The notes beneath the pieces were generated by a model. That model had not been told where the DNA came from, did not search any database, and saw nothing but the letters and a program-made list of their open reading frames with translations. A stretch of 64,000 bases of DNA from Planctomycetota bacterium (GTDB lineage Bacteria; Planctomycetota; J058), in contig JAHBXY010000016.1 of NCBI GenBank assembly GCA_019636275.1, forward strand, positions 1-64,000, written 5' to 3'. Below, in pieces: positions 24,717 to 34,212 of the stretch. A program made the position numbers and the translations under genes. How positions within the stretch are numbered: position 1 is the first letter of the stretch; each line of letters starts with the position of its first letter.

Positions 24717-26579
24717 ATGAGCACCGCGACGACGCACGCGCTGCAGGAGGCGACGCGGGCGACGGTCCGCTTCGCCGGTGACTCCGGCGACGGCATGCAG
24801 GTGACCGGGGGCCAGTTCACCTCGACGTCGGCCATGATCGGCAACGACGTGGCCACGTTCCCGGACTTCCCCGCCGAGATCCGCGCGCCAGCCGGCACGC
24901 TGCCCGGCGTGAGCGGCTTCCAGATCCAGTTCGGGAGCATCGACATCCACACGCCCGGCGACGCGCCCGACGTGCTCGTGGCCATGAACCCGGCCGCCCT
25001 CAAGGTGAACCTGCCCGACATGCAGCCGGGCGCGACGATCGTCGTCAACGAGAACGCCTTCGTCCCGGCCAACCTGAAGAAGGCCGCCTACGCGACGAAC
25101 CCGCTCGAGGACGGCTCGCTGGCCAAGTGGAGGGTGGTCAAGCTCCCGCTGTCGGACCTGACGCGCGAGGCGCTCAAGGACACCGGCCTCGACCCGGCCG
25201 AGGTCGACCGCTGCAAGAACTTCCTCGCCCTCGGCGTCATGTTCTGGCTCTACGACCGCCCGCTCGAGCCGACGATCGAGTGGGTCAACACGAAGTTCAA
25301 GAAGAAGCCGCAGTACGCCGACGCGAACAACCGCGCCCTGCGCGCCGGCTTCAACTTCGCCGACACGACGGAGCTGTTCACCTCGCACTACCGCGTGCGT
25401 CCGGCCACGCACCTGCCGCCCGGGGAGTACCGGCAGCTGAGCGGCAACGAGGCGATCGCGCTGGGCCTGGTCACGGCGGCGAAGAAGGCCGGCCTGGGCG
25501 CGTTCTACGGCAGCTACCCGATCACGCCGGCCTCGGACATCCTCCACCACCTGAGCGGGCTGAAGCACTACGGGGTGAAGACGTTCCAGGCCGAGGACGA
25601 GATCGCCGCGATCGGCGGCGCGATCGGGGCCGCGTTCGCGGGCGAGCTGGCGATCACCGGCACGAGCGGCCCGGGCGTGTGCCTCAAGTCGGAGGCGATC
25701 GGCCTGGCGATCATGACCGAGCTGCCGCTCGTGGTCGTGAACGTCCAGCGCGCGGGCCCGAGCACCGGCATGCCGACGAAGACCGAGCAGGCCGACCTGC
25801 TGCAGGCGCTCTTCGGGCGCAACGGCGAGTCGCCCGTGGCCGTCCTCGCCCCGGCCACACCGGCCGAGTGCTTCACGCTGTCGATCGAGGCGGCGCGCCT
25901 GGCGCTCACGCACCGCTGCCCGGTGTTCCTCCTCTCCGACGGGTACATCGCCAACGGCGCCGAGCCCTGGCGGCTCCCCGACCCGGCGCAGATCGCGCCG
26001 ATCCCGGTGCAGTTCGCGACCGAGGCGGCGGGCTTCAAGCCCTACGTGCGCGACCCCGAGACGCTCGGGCGCCTGTGGGCCCTGCCCGGCACGCCGGGCC
26101 TCGAGCACCGCCTGGGCGGCCTCGAGAAGTGGGACGGCTCGGGGAACATCAGCTACGACCCCGACAACCACCACCACATGGTGGCCCTGCGCGCCGAGAA
26201 GGTGGCGCGGATGAAGGTGGCTGACGCCGAGGTGGTCGGCCCCCAGGAGGGCGACCTCCTGCTCCTCGGCTGGGGCAGCACCTACGGCGCGCTCCTCACG
26301 GCCGCCGAGCAGGTGCGCAAGGAGGACGGCGCCGCCGTCTCGGTGTGCCAGCTCCGCTCGCTGAACCCCTTCCCGAAGAACCTGGGCCAGGTGCTCGGGC
26401 GCTTCAAGAAGGTGATCGTCCCCGAGCTGAACCTGGGCCAGCTGTGCCTGCTCGTGCGCGCCCGCTACCTGGTCGACGCCGAGAGCTTCGCCAAGGTGAA
26501 GGGCCGCCCGTTCCAGGTCGGCGAGGTCGTGTCGAAGATCCGGGAGACGCTCGCGCAGGCGAGCGGGAGGTCGTCGTGA
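24717..26579 (+). CDS. korA: 2-oxoacid:ferredoxin oxidoreductase, fused gamma-alpha subunit
   Basis: This 620-residue subunit has the N-terminal gamma domain (about 12-200: [32 protein letters not shown]) fused to the alpha pyrimidine-binding domain (about 235-500: [52 protein letters not shown]). A transketolase-C domain follows. With KorB it converts 2-oxoglutarate (or another 2-oxoacid) plus CoA to acyl-CoA and CO2, reducing ferredoxin. The ATG has AGGAG 7 nt upstream. The stop overlaps korB by GTGA. Substrate preference for 2-oxoglutarate is inferred from the two-subunit form. Confidence 0.93.
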   Translation: MSTATTHALQEATRATVRFAGDSGDGMQVTGGQFTSTSAMIGNDVATFPDFPAEIRAPAGTLPGVSGFQIQFGSIDIHTPGDAPDVLVAMNPAALKVNLPDMQPGATIVVNENAFVPANLKKAAYATNPLEDGSLAKWRVVKLPLSDLTREALKDTGLDPAEVDRCKNFLALGVMFWLYDRPLEPTIEWVNTKFKKKPQYADANNRALRAGFNFADTTELFTSHYRVRPATHLPPGEYRQLSGNEAIALGLVTAAKKAGLGAFYGSYPITPASDILHHLSGLKHYGVKTFQAEDEIAAIGGAIGAAFAGELAITGTSGPGVCLKSEAIGLAIMTELPLVVVNVQRAGPSTGMPTKTEQADLLQALFGRNGESPVAVLAPATPAECFTLSIEAARLALTHRCPVFLLSDGYIANGAEPWRLPDPAQIAPIPVQFATEAAGFKPYVRDPETLGRLWALPGTPGLEHRLGGLEKWDGSGNISYDPDNHHHMVALRAEKVARMKVADAEVVGPQEGDLLLLGWGSTYGALLTAAEQVRKEDGAAVSVCQLRSLNPFPKNLGQVLGRFKKVIVPELNLGQLCLLVRARYLVDAESFAKVKGRPFQVGEVVSKIRETLAQASGRSS

Positions 26580-27634
26580 GCAGCGCCAGCCCCGCCAAGC
26601 CTCTGCCCAAGCTCACCCGCAAGGACTTCACCTCGGACCAGGAGGTCCGCTGGTGCCCCGGCTGCGGCGACTACGCGATCCTGGCCGCCGTGCAGAAGCT
26701 CATGCCCGAGCTGGGCATCCCGCGCGAGAAGACGGTGTTCGTGTCGGGGATCGGCTGCTCGAGCCGCTTCCCCTACTACATGAACACCTACGGCTTCCAC
26801 ACGATCCACGGTCGCGCGCCGTCGATCGCCACCGGCCTCAAGTGCGCCAACCCCGACCTGACCGTGTGGGTCGTGACGGGCGACGGCGACGGCCTGAGCA
26901 TCGGCGGCAACCACCTGCTGCACGCGATCCGGCGCAACGTCGACCTGAAGATGCTCCTGTTCAACAACCGCATCTACGGCCTGACCAAGGGGCAGTACTC
27001 GCCGACGTCGGAGCAGGGCAAGACGACCAAGTCGACGCCCATGGGCTCGCTCGAGCGGCCGATCAACCCGCTGCGCTTCGCGATCGCGTCGGAGGCCACC
27101 TTCGTCGCGCGCACCTACGACACCGACCTCAAGCACATGGGGGCGGTGCTCGAGGCGGCGGCGCGGCACAAGGGCATGGCCTTCGTCGAGATCCTGCAGA
27201 ACTGCGTGATCTTCAACGACGGCGCCTTCGACGCGCACGTGGACAAGAAGGTCCGCGACGACCAGCTCGTGTACCTCGAGCACGGCAAGCCGCTGATCTA
27301 CGGCGCGCAGAAGAATCACGGCGTGCGCATGAAGGGCTTCGGCCTCGAGTTCGTGAGCTGGGCCCCCGGGGCGACGCCGCCCGACGACCTGCTCGTGCAC
27401 GACGTCCACGCGGCCGCGTCGTACTCCTACCTGCTGACGGAGCTCGAGTCGCCGCTGGCCGTCGGCGTGTTCCGGGCCGTGCAGGCGCCGACCTACGACG
27501 CGCTCATGAACCAGCAGATGGCCGCCGCCCGGCAGAAGAAGGGCGAGGGCCGGCTCGAGGACCTCTACCGCGAGGGCGCGAGCCTGTGGACGGTCGGCGC
27601 CCAGGCCGGCAACGGGAGCGGGAACGGGCACTGA
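26576..27634 (+). CDS. korB: 2-oxoacid:ferredoxin oxidoreductase, beta (TPP) subunit
   Basis: This 352-residue thiamine-pyrophosphate subunit partners with KorA. Near the N-terminus, [11 protein letters not shown] (about 30-40) carries the first iron-sulfur cysteines. [12 protein letters not shown] adds another, and the TPP/Mg motif is [16 protein letters not shown]...[11 protein letters not shown] (about 100-140). The sequence ends in a Gly/Asn-rich tail. The GTG start overlaps the korA stop, with GGGAGG upstream. No ferredoxin or delta subunit gene is adjacent, so electrons must go to a carrier encoded elsewhere. Confidence 0.93.
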   Translation: MSSASPAKPLPKLTRKDFTSDQEVRWCPGCGDYAILAAVQKLMPELGIPREKTVFVSGIGCSSRFPYYMNTYGFHTIHGRAPSIATGLKCANPDLTVWVVTGDGDGLSIGGNHLLHAIRRNVDLKMLLFNNRIYGLTKGQYSPTSEQGKTTKSTPMGSLERPINPLRFAIASEATFVARTYDTDLKHMGAVLEAAARHKGMAFVEILQNCVIFNDGAFDAHVDKKVRDDQLVYLEHGKPLIYGAQKNHGVRMKGFGLEFVSWAPGATPPDDLLVHDVHAAASYSYLLTELESPLAVGVFRAVQAPTYDALMNQQMAAARQKKGEGRLEDLYREGASLWTVGAQAGNGSGNGH

Positions 27635-27780
27635 CGCCCCCCTCCCGCCCTTGCACGTGAGGGCGAGGCGCCGGCGACGGGTCTCCGGGCCCGCGATGCC
27701 GCGCCGCGTCCGTGCGGTCCCCGCGCGTTCGGCGCCCCCCCGGTCAGGTAGTAGAGTTCGGCTCGCCCACCGGAGGTCCC

Positions 27781-29139
27781 ATGACGACCGCACAGCGCCG
27801 GTTCGACCTCTTCCTCAAGGAGACCAGCGCCAAGCGCCCGATCGTCATGGGGGCCGACGGCCGGACCACGACCCTGCGCTTCTTCAAGGCGCGCCGGGTC
27901 CACGCGGCCGAGGTCTCCGCTCACCTCGGCTTCGAGCCCGAGGGGGCGGTGCTTCTGCCGGCGTCGCCGGGCCGGGCCGGCGCCGCGCTGGACGTGCTGG
28001 CGGCCGTCCTCCGCTTCGCCGCGGAGAACCCCGATCACCACCTGCTCGTCGCCGCCCACGCTCCGGACGAGCGCCTCTCCCGTGCGCGCGCGCGCGGGGT
28101 CCTCGCCGCGCTGACCGGGAACGAGGGCGCCTGGGCCGAGGTGGGGGCGGGCGCCTCGCCGGGCGAGTGGCAGCGGCTGCTCGCCTGGTCCGCCGCCGCG
28201 TTCGGCTGGCCATGCGACCCCGGCCTGATCGACGGGAAGGTGGGGCCGAAGACGCGGGCGGCGCTGCAGGCCTTCCGCCAGGCCAGCGGCGCGCATGCGG
28301 GGCCCGATGCCGCCCCGGGAGCCGCGGACTGGGGGGCCTTCCTCCGCTGCTACGACCAGGCGCTGGCGCGCCTCCTCGGGCCGGCGCACGACCTCCAAGC
28401 GCTGCGCGCCGGGCTGCGCCTCCTCCCGGCGCCGGCGGTCGGCTGCGCGGCCGAGTGGCCGATCGAGCGCTGCCGCATCGAGGGCCTCCCGGGCAGCGCC
28501 GACGCCCGGGTGGACCTGCTCGCGTTCGCCCCGGAGGACCTGCCGAAGCTGGAGTGCCACGCGGACGAGGCCTGCGCGGCGAAGCGGTGCGACCTCTACC
28601 GCAAGGGGAAGTACCGGGCCGTGCCGATCGTGGCCGAGGAGCGGCCGGCGATCGTCCGCGGCCTCATGACGGGCCTGTTCTTCGAGACCGACAAGGCCTT
28701 CCTCCTCCCGTCGGCCATGAAGGGCATCCGGCGCCTGAAGCGCTACTACGAGCTGCACCCTGACCAGCAGCTCCTCGTCGTCGGCCACACCGACACGGTC
28801 GGGCAGGCCGACTACAACTTGACGCTCTCCGACGAGCGCGCGGCGGCCATGGCTGCCTACGTGCGAGACGACGTCGACGGATGGGTGGCCTGGTACTCGG
28901 CGCCGAAGGAGAGCAAGCGCCGGGGGACGCGCGAGGACCAGCACATGCTGTCCGCCCTGCCGCCGGACGGGCCGCGCTTCCTAGACGGCGGGGCGGCGCG
29001 TCCCCGACGGGCGCCTCGCCCGCCTTCCCGCCAGCGAACGACGACTTCGTCGTCGGCGGGCTCGCCTTGGCCTGTGCCTGGCCGGGCGCGACCACGACGC
29101 CGGCGACCGCGCTCTGGTAGCCCCCCTTGCGCGCGGTGA
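27781..29139 (+). CDS. OmpA/peptidoglycan-binding protein, C-terminus disrupted by inversion
   Basis: The 452-residue ORF has a degenerate OmpA-like repeat (about 60-110), a peptidoglycan-binding segment (LIDGKVGPKTRAALQAFRQA, about 148-168) and a full OmpA domain (about 297-360: FFETDKAFLLPSAMKGI, VVGHTDTVGQADYNLTLSDERA). It has SD GGAGG 4 nt before the ATG. Homology-like sequence stops near HMLSALPPDGPRF (about 28980). The remaining ~50 residues are Arg/Pro-rich and antisense to a block that encodes the expected C-terminal half on the minus strand. As it stands, the protein is truncated with a foreign tail. It has no clear signal peptide. Confidence 0.72.
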   Translation: MTTAQRRFDLFLKETSAKRPIVMGADGRTTTLRFFKARRVHAAEVSAHLGFEPEGAVLLPASPGRAGAALDVLAAVLRFAAENPDHHLLVAAHAPDERLSRARARGVLAALTGNEGAWAEVGAGASPGEWQRLLAWSAAAFGWPCDPGLIDGKVGPKTRAALQAFRQASGAHAGPDAAPGAADWGAFLRCYDQALARLLGPAHDLQALRAGLRLLPAPAVGCAAEWPIERCRIEGLPGSADARVDLLAFAPEDLPKLECHADEACAAKRCDLYRKGKYRAVPIVAEERPAIVRGLMTGLFFETDKAFLLPSAMKGIRRLKRYYELHPDQQLLVVGHTDTVGQADYNLTLSDERAAAMAAYVRDDVDGWVAWYSAPKESKRRGTREDQHMLSALPPDGPRFLDGGAARPRRAPRPPSRQRTTTSSSAGSPWPVPGRARPRRRRPRSGSPPCAR

Positions 29140-29725
29140 GCTCGTACGGCCCCGGGAAGAGCTCGTCGAAGCGCACGCGGCCCGCGCCGTCGGTCGTGCC
29201 CTGTCGCGGCTCGACGCCCATGAGCTCGACCTCCGCGTCGGGCAGGGCCGCCTTGGCCTCGGCGTCGGTCACCAGCACGTCGAGCTCGCCCGGGTCGAGC
29301 GACAGGTCGATCGTGAGCGCGGTGAGCTGCCGCCACGTGGGGTACTCGGCGCAGCCCGGGGCCGGGCACTTCGGCTGCGGCGGGGGCTCCACCTGCCCCG
29401 GGAAGAAGAACATCTCGACGCGCCGGTTCGCCTCGTGCTCCACGCCATCGGCCGTGGGCACCTCCGGATGGAACTCGCCGCAGCCGTGGGTGAGGAGCAC
29501 GGCGCCCGCGGGCAGCGTGGCGCCGTCGAGCTCCATGTAGGCGGCGACCAGCTCGCGGCGGGTCTTCGGGCCCGCGATCCCGTCGACGTCCAGCGCGGTG
29601 CCCCGCGCCCCGTTCGACCAGGCCTGGAAGGCCTTCACCGCCGCCGCCGTGCGCGCGTCGGCCTTGCCGTCGGCCGCGAACGCCGGCGACCCCGTCCACG
29701 TGCCGCTGGCGCCCATGCCGGCCAA
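28984..29725 (-). pseudogene. Inverted C-terminal half of the OmpA/peptidoglycan-binding gene
   Basis: Read on the minus strand, this block encodes a peptidoglycan-binding repeat (GKADARTAAAVKAFQ...DGIAGPKTRRELVAAYMELDG), then LLTHGCGEFHPEVPT and NRRVEMFFFPG, then a carnitine/carboxypeptidase-like beta domain (RVRFDELFPGPYELTARKGG). In OmpA relatives I recall, these modules directly follow the MLSALP segment found on the plus strand at 28960. No start codon with an SD is present. The simplest reading is an inverted gene segment. A tail-to-tail partial second gene is the alternative. Confidence 0.6.
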
Positions 29726-32700
29726 GCTGACGGCCCTGCGCGGCGCCGACGGCGCCTCGTTGCCGCGCGGCGGCGACCCTTACGCCAAGGCCAAGCTCGC
29801 GTCGACGACGACGGTCACGGTCCTGCACGAGGAGGATGCGCGCACCCTCCAGCGCGTCGAGCAGGTCCCGGCCCCCGTCGAGGTGACCGTCCTGCGGGTC
29901 CAGCCCGGCGCGAAGAAGGACTGGACGCTCACCCTCGAGGTGCACAAGCGCTCGAAGGTGGAGAAGGTCCTCCTGAAGAACGACGGGGCCAAGCTCGAGG
30001 GCGGCCGCTTCGACGTCCGCCTGCAGCTCGTCTTCGGCGCGCCGGCAGCCGGGGAGGCCCGCGCCGACCTCGACGGGGTACGCACGATCGACGTCTCCGA
30101 TCCGCACCCGGACGGGACGGAGGACCACGCGCGCAAGGTCGTGGTCAAGGGGCTGGACCTCCCGCCGCTGCCGCTCGACGTGGAGCTGCGGCGGCCCCGC
30201 ATCGTGCGCTTCGTCGGCGTGGGGCTCCCGCCGGCCCAGGGGCGCTACGAGAAGAAGGGGGCGAAGCCGCCGCCCCCGTCCAAGCCAGGCAGCCGCGTGG
30301 TCGTCCATCAGGACTGGACGGTCCGCCTCGAGTGGACGGTCCTGGGCCGTTTCGACCGGCTCGAGCTCGAGCCGATCGGCGAGCGGCCAGCGGTGGCGAA
30401 GGGCGACCTCGTCACCGGGAGCCTGACGCTCGACCCGGCCGTGAGGGCGCCGCTGCCCAGCGGCGCCTACACGCTGGTCGCCCGGGGAACGGACGACGCG
30501 GCGCCGCGCCACGCCGCGGTGGTCACCGCCGTCGGCATCACCAGGTTCGCCCTGCGGAGCGCGACGGTCCACCAGCTCGAGCACACGGACTGCCACACGT
30601 TCGACCCGAAGACCGGGTTCCACGTGTCGAAGCCCGTCGACGAGCTCCTCGGGCGGGCCGGCACCTTTCACGCCGCCCAGCCGGCGGTGCCCGGCCTCCT
30701 CCACCTCGGGCACCCGACCCACGACGCGACGCTCTGGTTCGGGCAGGTGGTGGGGACCCTCAAGCCGTCGGTCCGCTATGAGTGGGCGGTGGTCGGCCAG
30801 GACGCCATCGACATCACCCTGGACGTGCGCAACCAGGTGACGAAGGACAAGAAGCCGCTTGCTCCCCATGACGTCACGGAGGCGACCCGGAAGACCGGCG
30901 GCCACGACATCGAGCACGAGGCGCGCTTCAGCCAGCCGACCGTGACCTACCTGGAGGCGGACCTCAACGTCTGGGAGAAGGGGGCCAAGCGCGAGCCGGG
31001 CAGCCGGCTCACCTGCTCGGTCATGCGGCTGCGCATCGACCGGCCGTTCCCGAAGATCGCCGAGGGCGACGCCGGCTTCGGCGCCTACGACGGTCCGCGC
31101 CGGCTCGCGGACGGAGAGGCGGTCTCCAGCTGGGACCACCTGCACTTCGTCTGGGGGCTCGAGGGCGACCACATGTACAACCGCCTGCGGCTGTCGCTGT
31201 GCGAGCCCGGGCCGGGCGCGGACGAGGACCACCCCCTCGCGCTCCTCGAGCTGGACCTCAAGCCGCGAGGCCAGCTCTACAGCTCCGGGGATGTGGCCAT
31301 GCCGGCGCCCATGCCCAAGGCGCTCGAGGGCAAGCACGAGGTCATCGCCGTCGCCGACCTCGTCCGGCCGCCGACCCCCGCGGAGAAGGCCAAGGGCGAG
31401 ACCCGTCCCTGGGTCAACACGTGGCGCAAGGAGCTGGGGATCGCCCGGCGCAAGGTCAAGGTCCGCCTCCCCGTCAAGCAGCCGGCGGGCGTCTTCCCCT
31501 GCGTCCAGATCCCCCTGGCGTGCCCGGTGAACAAGGCGCTCGAGCTCCGCCAGAAGTACCTCGACTCGATCGCGGAGCTGGCCCGCGTGCGCGAGAAGTA
31601 CGGCGTGGCCCTGCGCGCGGCTCACTTCACCAAGGCGGTCGCCGAGCGGGTGATCGACCCGAGCTTCATGAGCAAGCTCGGCCCGGACGACGTCTGGGGC
31701 AACATGCGGGGCTGGAGCGGCACGACCTCACCGCCCGCGACCGGCTACGGCGACTCGTGGCTCAAGCGCGAGATCGACCGCATGGAGGGCGAGGTCCAGG
31801 CGGCGCTCGCCGCGACCGAGGCTGCCGCCGGCAAGCTCATCGCGTTCATCACCTCGAAGACGAAGCTCTACGGCGGCCGCGACTTCCAGGGGCACCTGAT
31901 CGACGCCCACGTCGAGCACGTCATCAACCCGGGCAAGGACGCCGACCTCGCCGAGAAGCTCTACGGGGTCGGCGCGCCTGCGACCTACGACCCCGCCAAG
32001 AAGGTCTACCGGCAGATCGACCACGCCCTCGCGGTGCTGACCGACTGCCTGTTCATGACCGAGGTCGGGCGCAAGTTCCTGGAGGAGACGACCGACAAGG
32101 CCAAGCTCAAGACCGACTACCTGGCCTTCGACGCGGTCTGGGACTTCGTCGGCAAGGTCGCCGGGGTCACGGAGCCGGTCGGCAAGATCATCTACAACGT
32201 CTCCCTGGCGCACCACTTCTCGATCCGCCAGTGGACGCACCACCAGGTCAACGCGTTCGTTCAGCACAAGCTGCTCCCGAGCGACCGGCTGCAGCAGTTC
32301 GTCGGGTTCATCGGGGAGCGCCTCGGTAAGACGATCGATGTCGAGAAGGCCCTCTACGAGAAGGCCCTGGACCTCACGGACAAGTCCAAGGCGCTGCGCG
32401 AGCACCTGCGGAGCAGTCCGGTCAAGCTCGACGACCTGGAAAAGTACAGCAAGACGAACGCGGGCGCGGCGGCCAACCTCGGCGGCAAGTGGTTCAGCTT
32501 CGCCCTCGACTCGATGGCCCTGGCGATCACCCTCCACAAGGCGGCATACGACTGGAAGGGCGAGTTCAAGGACTACGCCGCGATCGCCAAGGACCTCTTC
32601 GGCCTGGTCAAGTCCTCGGCCGAGCTGGCGCGCGGCCAGATCCTGTCCCGCGGCGCGTTCCTCGAGAAGGAGGCGAGCGCGGCCTACCTCAAGACCCTCT

Positions 32701-33854
32701 CCACGCGGGCCGCGAACGCGGAGTGGGTCGCGTCGCGGGCGGGCTTCGCCGTCGCCGTGCTCGGCGTCGTCATCTCCGCCATGGACGCCTACGAGGGCTT
32801 CAAGAGCAAGGACTGGGACAAGGTCGTCCTGCACTCCGCGGCGGCGATCGCCACCGTGGTCGGCGTCTTCCTCCCCGGGGTCGGCGCGCTCCTGGGCCTG
32901 GCCATCGCGGTCACGATGGTCTTCGTCTTCGACCACCCGGTCGTCGACTGGCTCGAGGACACGCCCTGGGGCGAAGACGCGGTCTTCACCATCGATGAGG
33001 TCATCGACAAGTTCTACGCGGCGATGTACGACGTCGACATCTACGGTAAGCGCCTCCTCGACTACGACTCGAACCAGGACGCCGTGATCGTCGTGAGCGG
33101 GCTGCTGGGACCCGCGCCGGTCGAGGTCTACCTGACGGTCGTCGTCGACGGCACCTCGCACACCGCGCGCGTCAAGCTCACCGACTCCAAGGCGCCTGGC
33201 GGCGGCAAGCTGACGATCGACGGCAAGGGCCGCGTCCAGTGGCCGGACCAGCTGATGGCCGAGGGCAAGCCGCGCTTCCGCCTCTTCGAGGCCTGGGACG
33301 TGTTCCCGAACATCAAGCGGACGGACAAGGACCACGAGGTGGAGGTGGCCGTCTACCCGGACAAGGACACGAAGCCGCTGAAGAAGAAGGCGACCATCAC
33401 CTTCCGCCGGCCGCCACGGCCGCGCCTCGATCAGATCTCGGGGCACTACTGGGGGCTCCCGGGCGAGCGCCAGAAGCGGGTGGGGAAGACCGCCACCGGG
33501 GCGGAGTACTTCCAGGTGGACCCGGGCCAGGAGGTCACCGAGGTCTCGTTCCGCGCGCAGTTCGCCGACGGCTGCAAGGTCAAGGTCCAGCTCTACAAGA
33601 CGGACTGGGCGCTGTGGAAGGGCGACCTGCTGGACGAGACGACGGTCGTGGTCGTCGACAAGGCCGCCGGCTCGGGGACCGCGACGAGCGTCGTCACCAA
33701 GGCGAAGCTGACGTTCAAGCTCCCGGCGGCGGACGACGACTACACGGGCCAGCTCTGGCTGGTCCTCCACGACCGCGACGGCAAGGAGCTCGAGGACCGG
33801 GTCTCGGGCAAGTTCAAGGTGGCCCGCAGCGCGTACATCGCGAAGAAGGGCTGA
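29715..33854 (+). CDS. Giant protein with hydrophobic hairpin, candidate effector
   Basis: This 1,379-residue protein has no recognised full-length family. The first ~550 residues are beta-rich, with repeated Lys/Arg-bounded modules. A helical region (about 640-1000) contains FITSKTKLYGGRDFQGHLIDAHVEHV and HFSIRQWTHHQVNAFVQHKL. A hydrophobic pair of helices lies at about 1012-1030 and 1037-1072 (VVLHSAAAIATVVGVFLPGV, then ALLGLAIAVTMVFVF). A C-terminal immunoglobulin-like beta region follows. The layout resembles large pore-forming or T6SS-type effectors, but that is inference. The ATG at 29715 has no SD and lies at the inversion edge, so the true N-terminus may be lost or fused to the upstream OmpA gene. 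Confidence 0.65.
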   Translation: MPAKLTALRGADGASLPRGGDPYAKAKLASTTTVTVLHEEDARTLQRVEQVPAPVEVTVLRVQPGAKKDWTLTLEVHKRSKVEKVLLKNDGAKLEGGRFDVRLQLVFGAPAAGEARADLDGVRTIDVSDPHPDGTEDHARKVVVKGLDLPPLPLDVELRRPRIVRFVGVGLPPAQGRYEKKGAKPPPPSKPGSRVVVHQDWTVRLEWTVLGRFDRLELEPIGERPAVAKGDLVTGSLTLDPAVRAPLPSGAYTLVARGTDDAAPRHAAVVTAVGITRFALRSATVHQLEHTDCHTFDPKTGFHVSKPVDELLGRAGTFHAAQPAVPGLLHLGHPTHDATLWFGQVVGTLKPSVRYEWAVVGQDAIDITLDVRNQVTKDKKPLAPHDVTEATRKTGGHDIEHEARFSQPTVTYLEADLNVWEKGAKREPGSRLTCSVMRLRIDRPFPKIAEGDAGFGAYDGPRRLADGEAVSSWDHLHFVWGLEGDHMYNRLRLSLCEPGPGADEDHPLALLELDLKPRGQLYSSGDVAMPAPMPKALEGKHEVIAVADLVRPPTPAEKAKGETRPWVNTWRKELGIARRKVKVRLPVKQPAGVFPCVQIPLACPVNKALELRQKYLDSIAELARVREKYGVALRAAHFTKAVAERVIDPSFMSKLGPDDVWGNMRGWSGTTSPPATGYGDSWLKREIDRMEGEVQAALAATEAAAGKLIAFITSKTKLYGGRDFQGHLIDAHVEHVINPGKDADLAEKLYGVGAPATYDPAKKVYRQIDHALAVLTDCLFMTEVGRKFLEETTDKAKLKTDYLAFDAVWDFVGKVAGVTEPVGKIIYNVSLAHHFSIRQWTHHQVNAFVQHKLLPSDRLQQFVGFIGERLGKTIDVEKALYEKALDLTDKSKALREHLRSSPVKLDDLEKYSKTNAGAAANLGGKWFSFALDSMALAITLHKAAYDWKGEFKDYAAIAKDLFGLVKSSAELARGQILSRGAFLEKEASAAYLKTLSTRAANAEWVASRAGFAVAVLGVVISAMDAYEGFKSKDWDKVVLHSAAAIATVVGVFLPGVGALLGLAIAVTMVFVFDHPVVDWLEDTPWGEDAVFTIDEVIDKFYAAMYDVDIYGKRLLDYDSNQDAVIVVSGLLGPAPVEVYLTVVVDGTSHTARVKLTDSKAPGGGKLTIDGKGRVQWPDQLMAEGKPRFRLFEAWDVFPNIKRTDKDHEVEVAVYPDKDTKPLKKKATITFRRPPRPRLDQISGHYWGLPGERQKRVGKTATGAEYFQVDPGQEVTEVSFRAQFADGCKVKVQLYKTDWALWKGDLLDETTVVVVDKAAGSGTATSVVTKAKLTFKLPAADDDYTGQLWLVLHDRDGKELEDRVSGKFKVARSAYIAKKG

Positions 33855-33952
33855 ACGTCAGAACGCCCGGACGGCGCGGAGGGCTGACCTCCCGAGGGTT
33901 CCCGGGGCCCACCGCGCCGCCCACGGCGTGCCGGAATGGTCGTCGTTCGGCC

Positions 33953-33969
33953 CGCGCTGCGCCAGCGCG
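33953..33969. terminator. Short hairpin between convergent genes
   Basis: A 7-bp palindromic stem with a 3-nt loop (33953-33959 with 33963-33969) lies in the 135-bp gap between the convergent giant-protein gene and the polA operon. It may terminate either transcript. Support is modest because short GC palindromes are common here. Confidence 0.3.
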
Positions 33970-33989
33970 GCGTCAGAGCGCCTCGCGCG

Positions 33990-34211
33990 TCAGGACTTGC
34001 GCCGCGCCGGCCGGAGCGCCCGCGCGATCGCCTCGGCCCACTCGGACGGCGCCTCGCACACGACGACCGCGTGGTGCGGGCCGGGCCGCTCGACGCGCGT
34101 CTCGCAGCCGGTGAGGGCGTTGACGCCCAGGAAGCCGTCGAGGTGCTCGCGGAAGTGCTCCGCCGTGCCGGCGCCGTCGGGACCGTGGAAGTCCCACTCG
34201 AGGGTCGGCAC
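33990..34211 (-). CDS. Small conserved-looking protein downstream of polA
   Basis: This 73-residue hypothetical protein starts at GTG 34211, one base after the polA stop, so it is cotranscribed with polA. It reads as a compact alpha/beta fold (LEWDFHGPDGAGTAEHF, HHAVVVCEAPSEWAEAIARA). It lacks signal peptide or TM. Function unknown; the tight coupling suggests a role linked to DNA synthesis or just operon packing. Confidence 0.55.
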   Translation of the reverse strand: MPTLEWDFHGPDGAGTAEHFREHLDGFLGVNALTGCETRVERPGPHHAVVVCEAPSEWAEAIARALRPARRKS

Positions 34212-34212
34212 G

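Noticed and set aside
28984..29710. Site-specific invertible switch
   Set aside because: No inverted repeats of convincing length were found at the two edges; a weak GC-rich direct similarity is not suitable for inversion. The inversion itself is kept as a finding.
29715..33854. Confident call as a type VI secretion effector
   Set aside because: No VgrG, PAAR, Hcp or immunity gene is in the window; only the hydrophobic hairpin hints at it.
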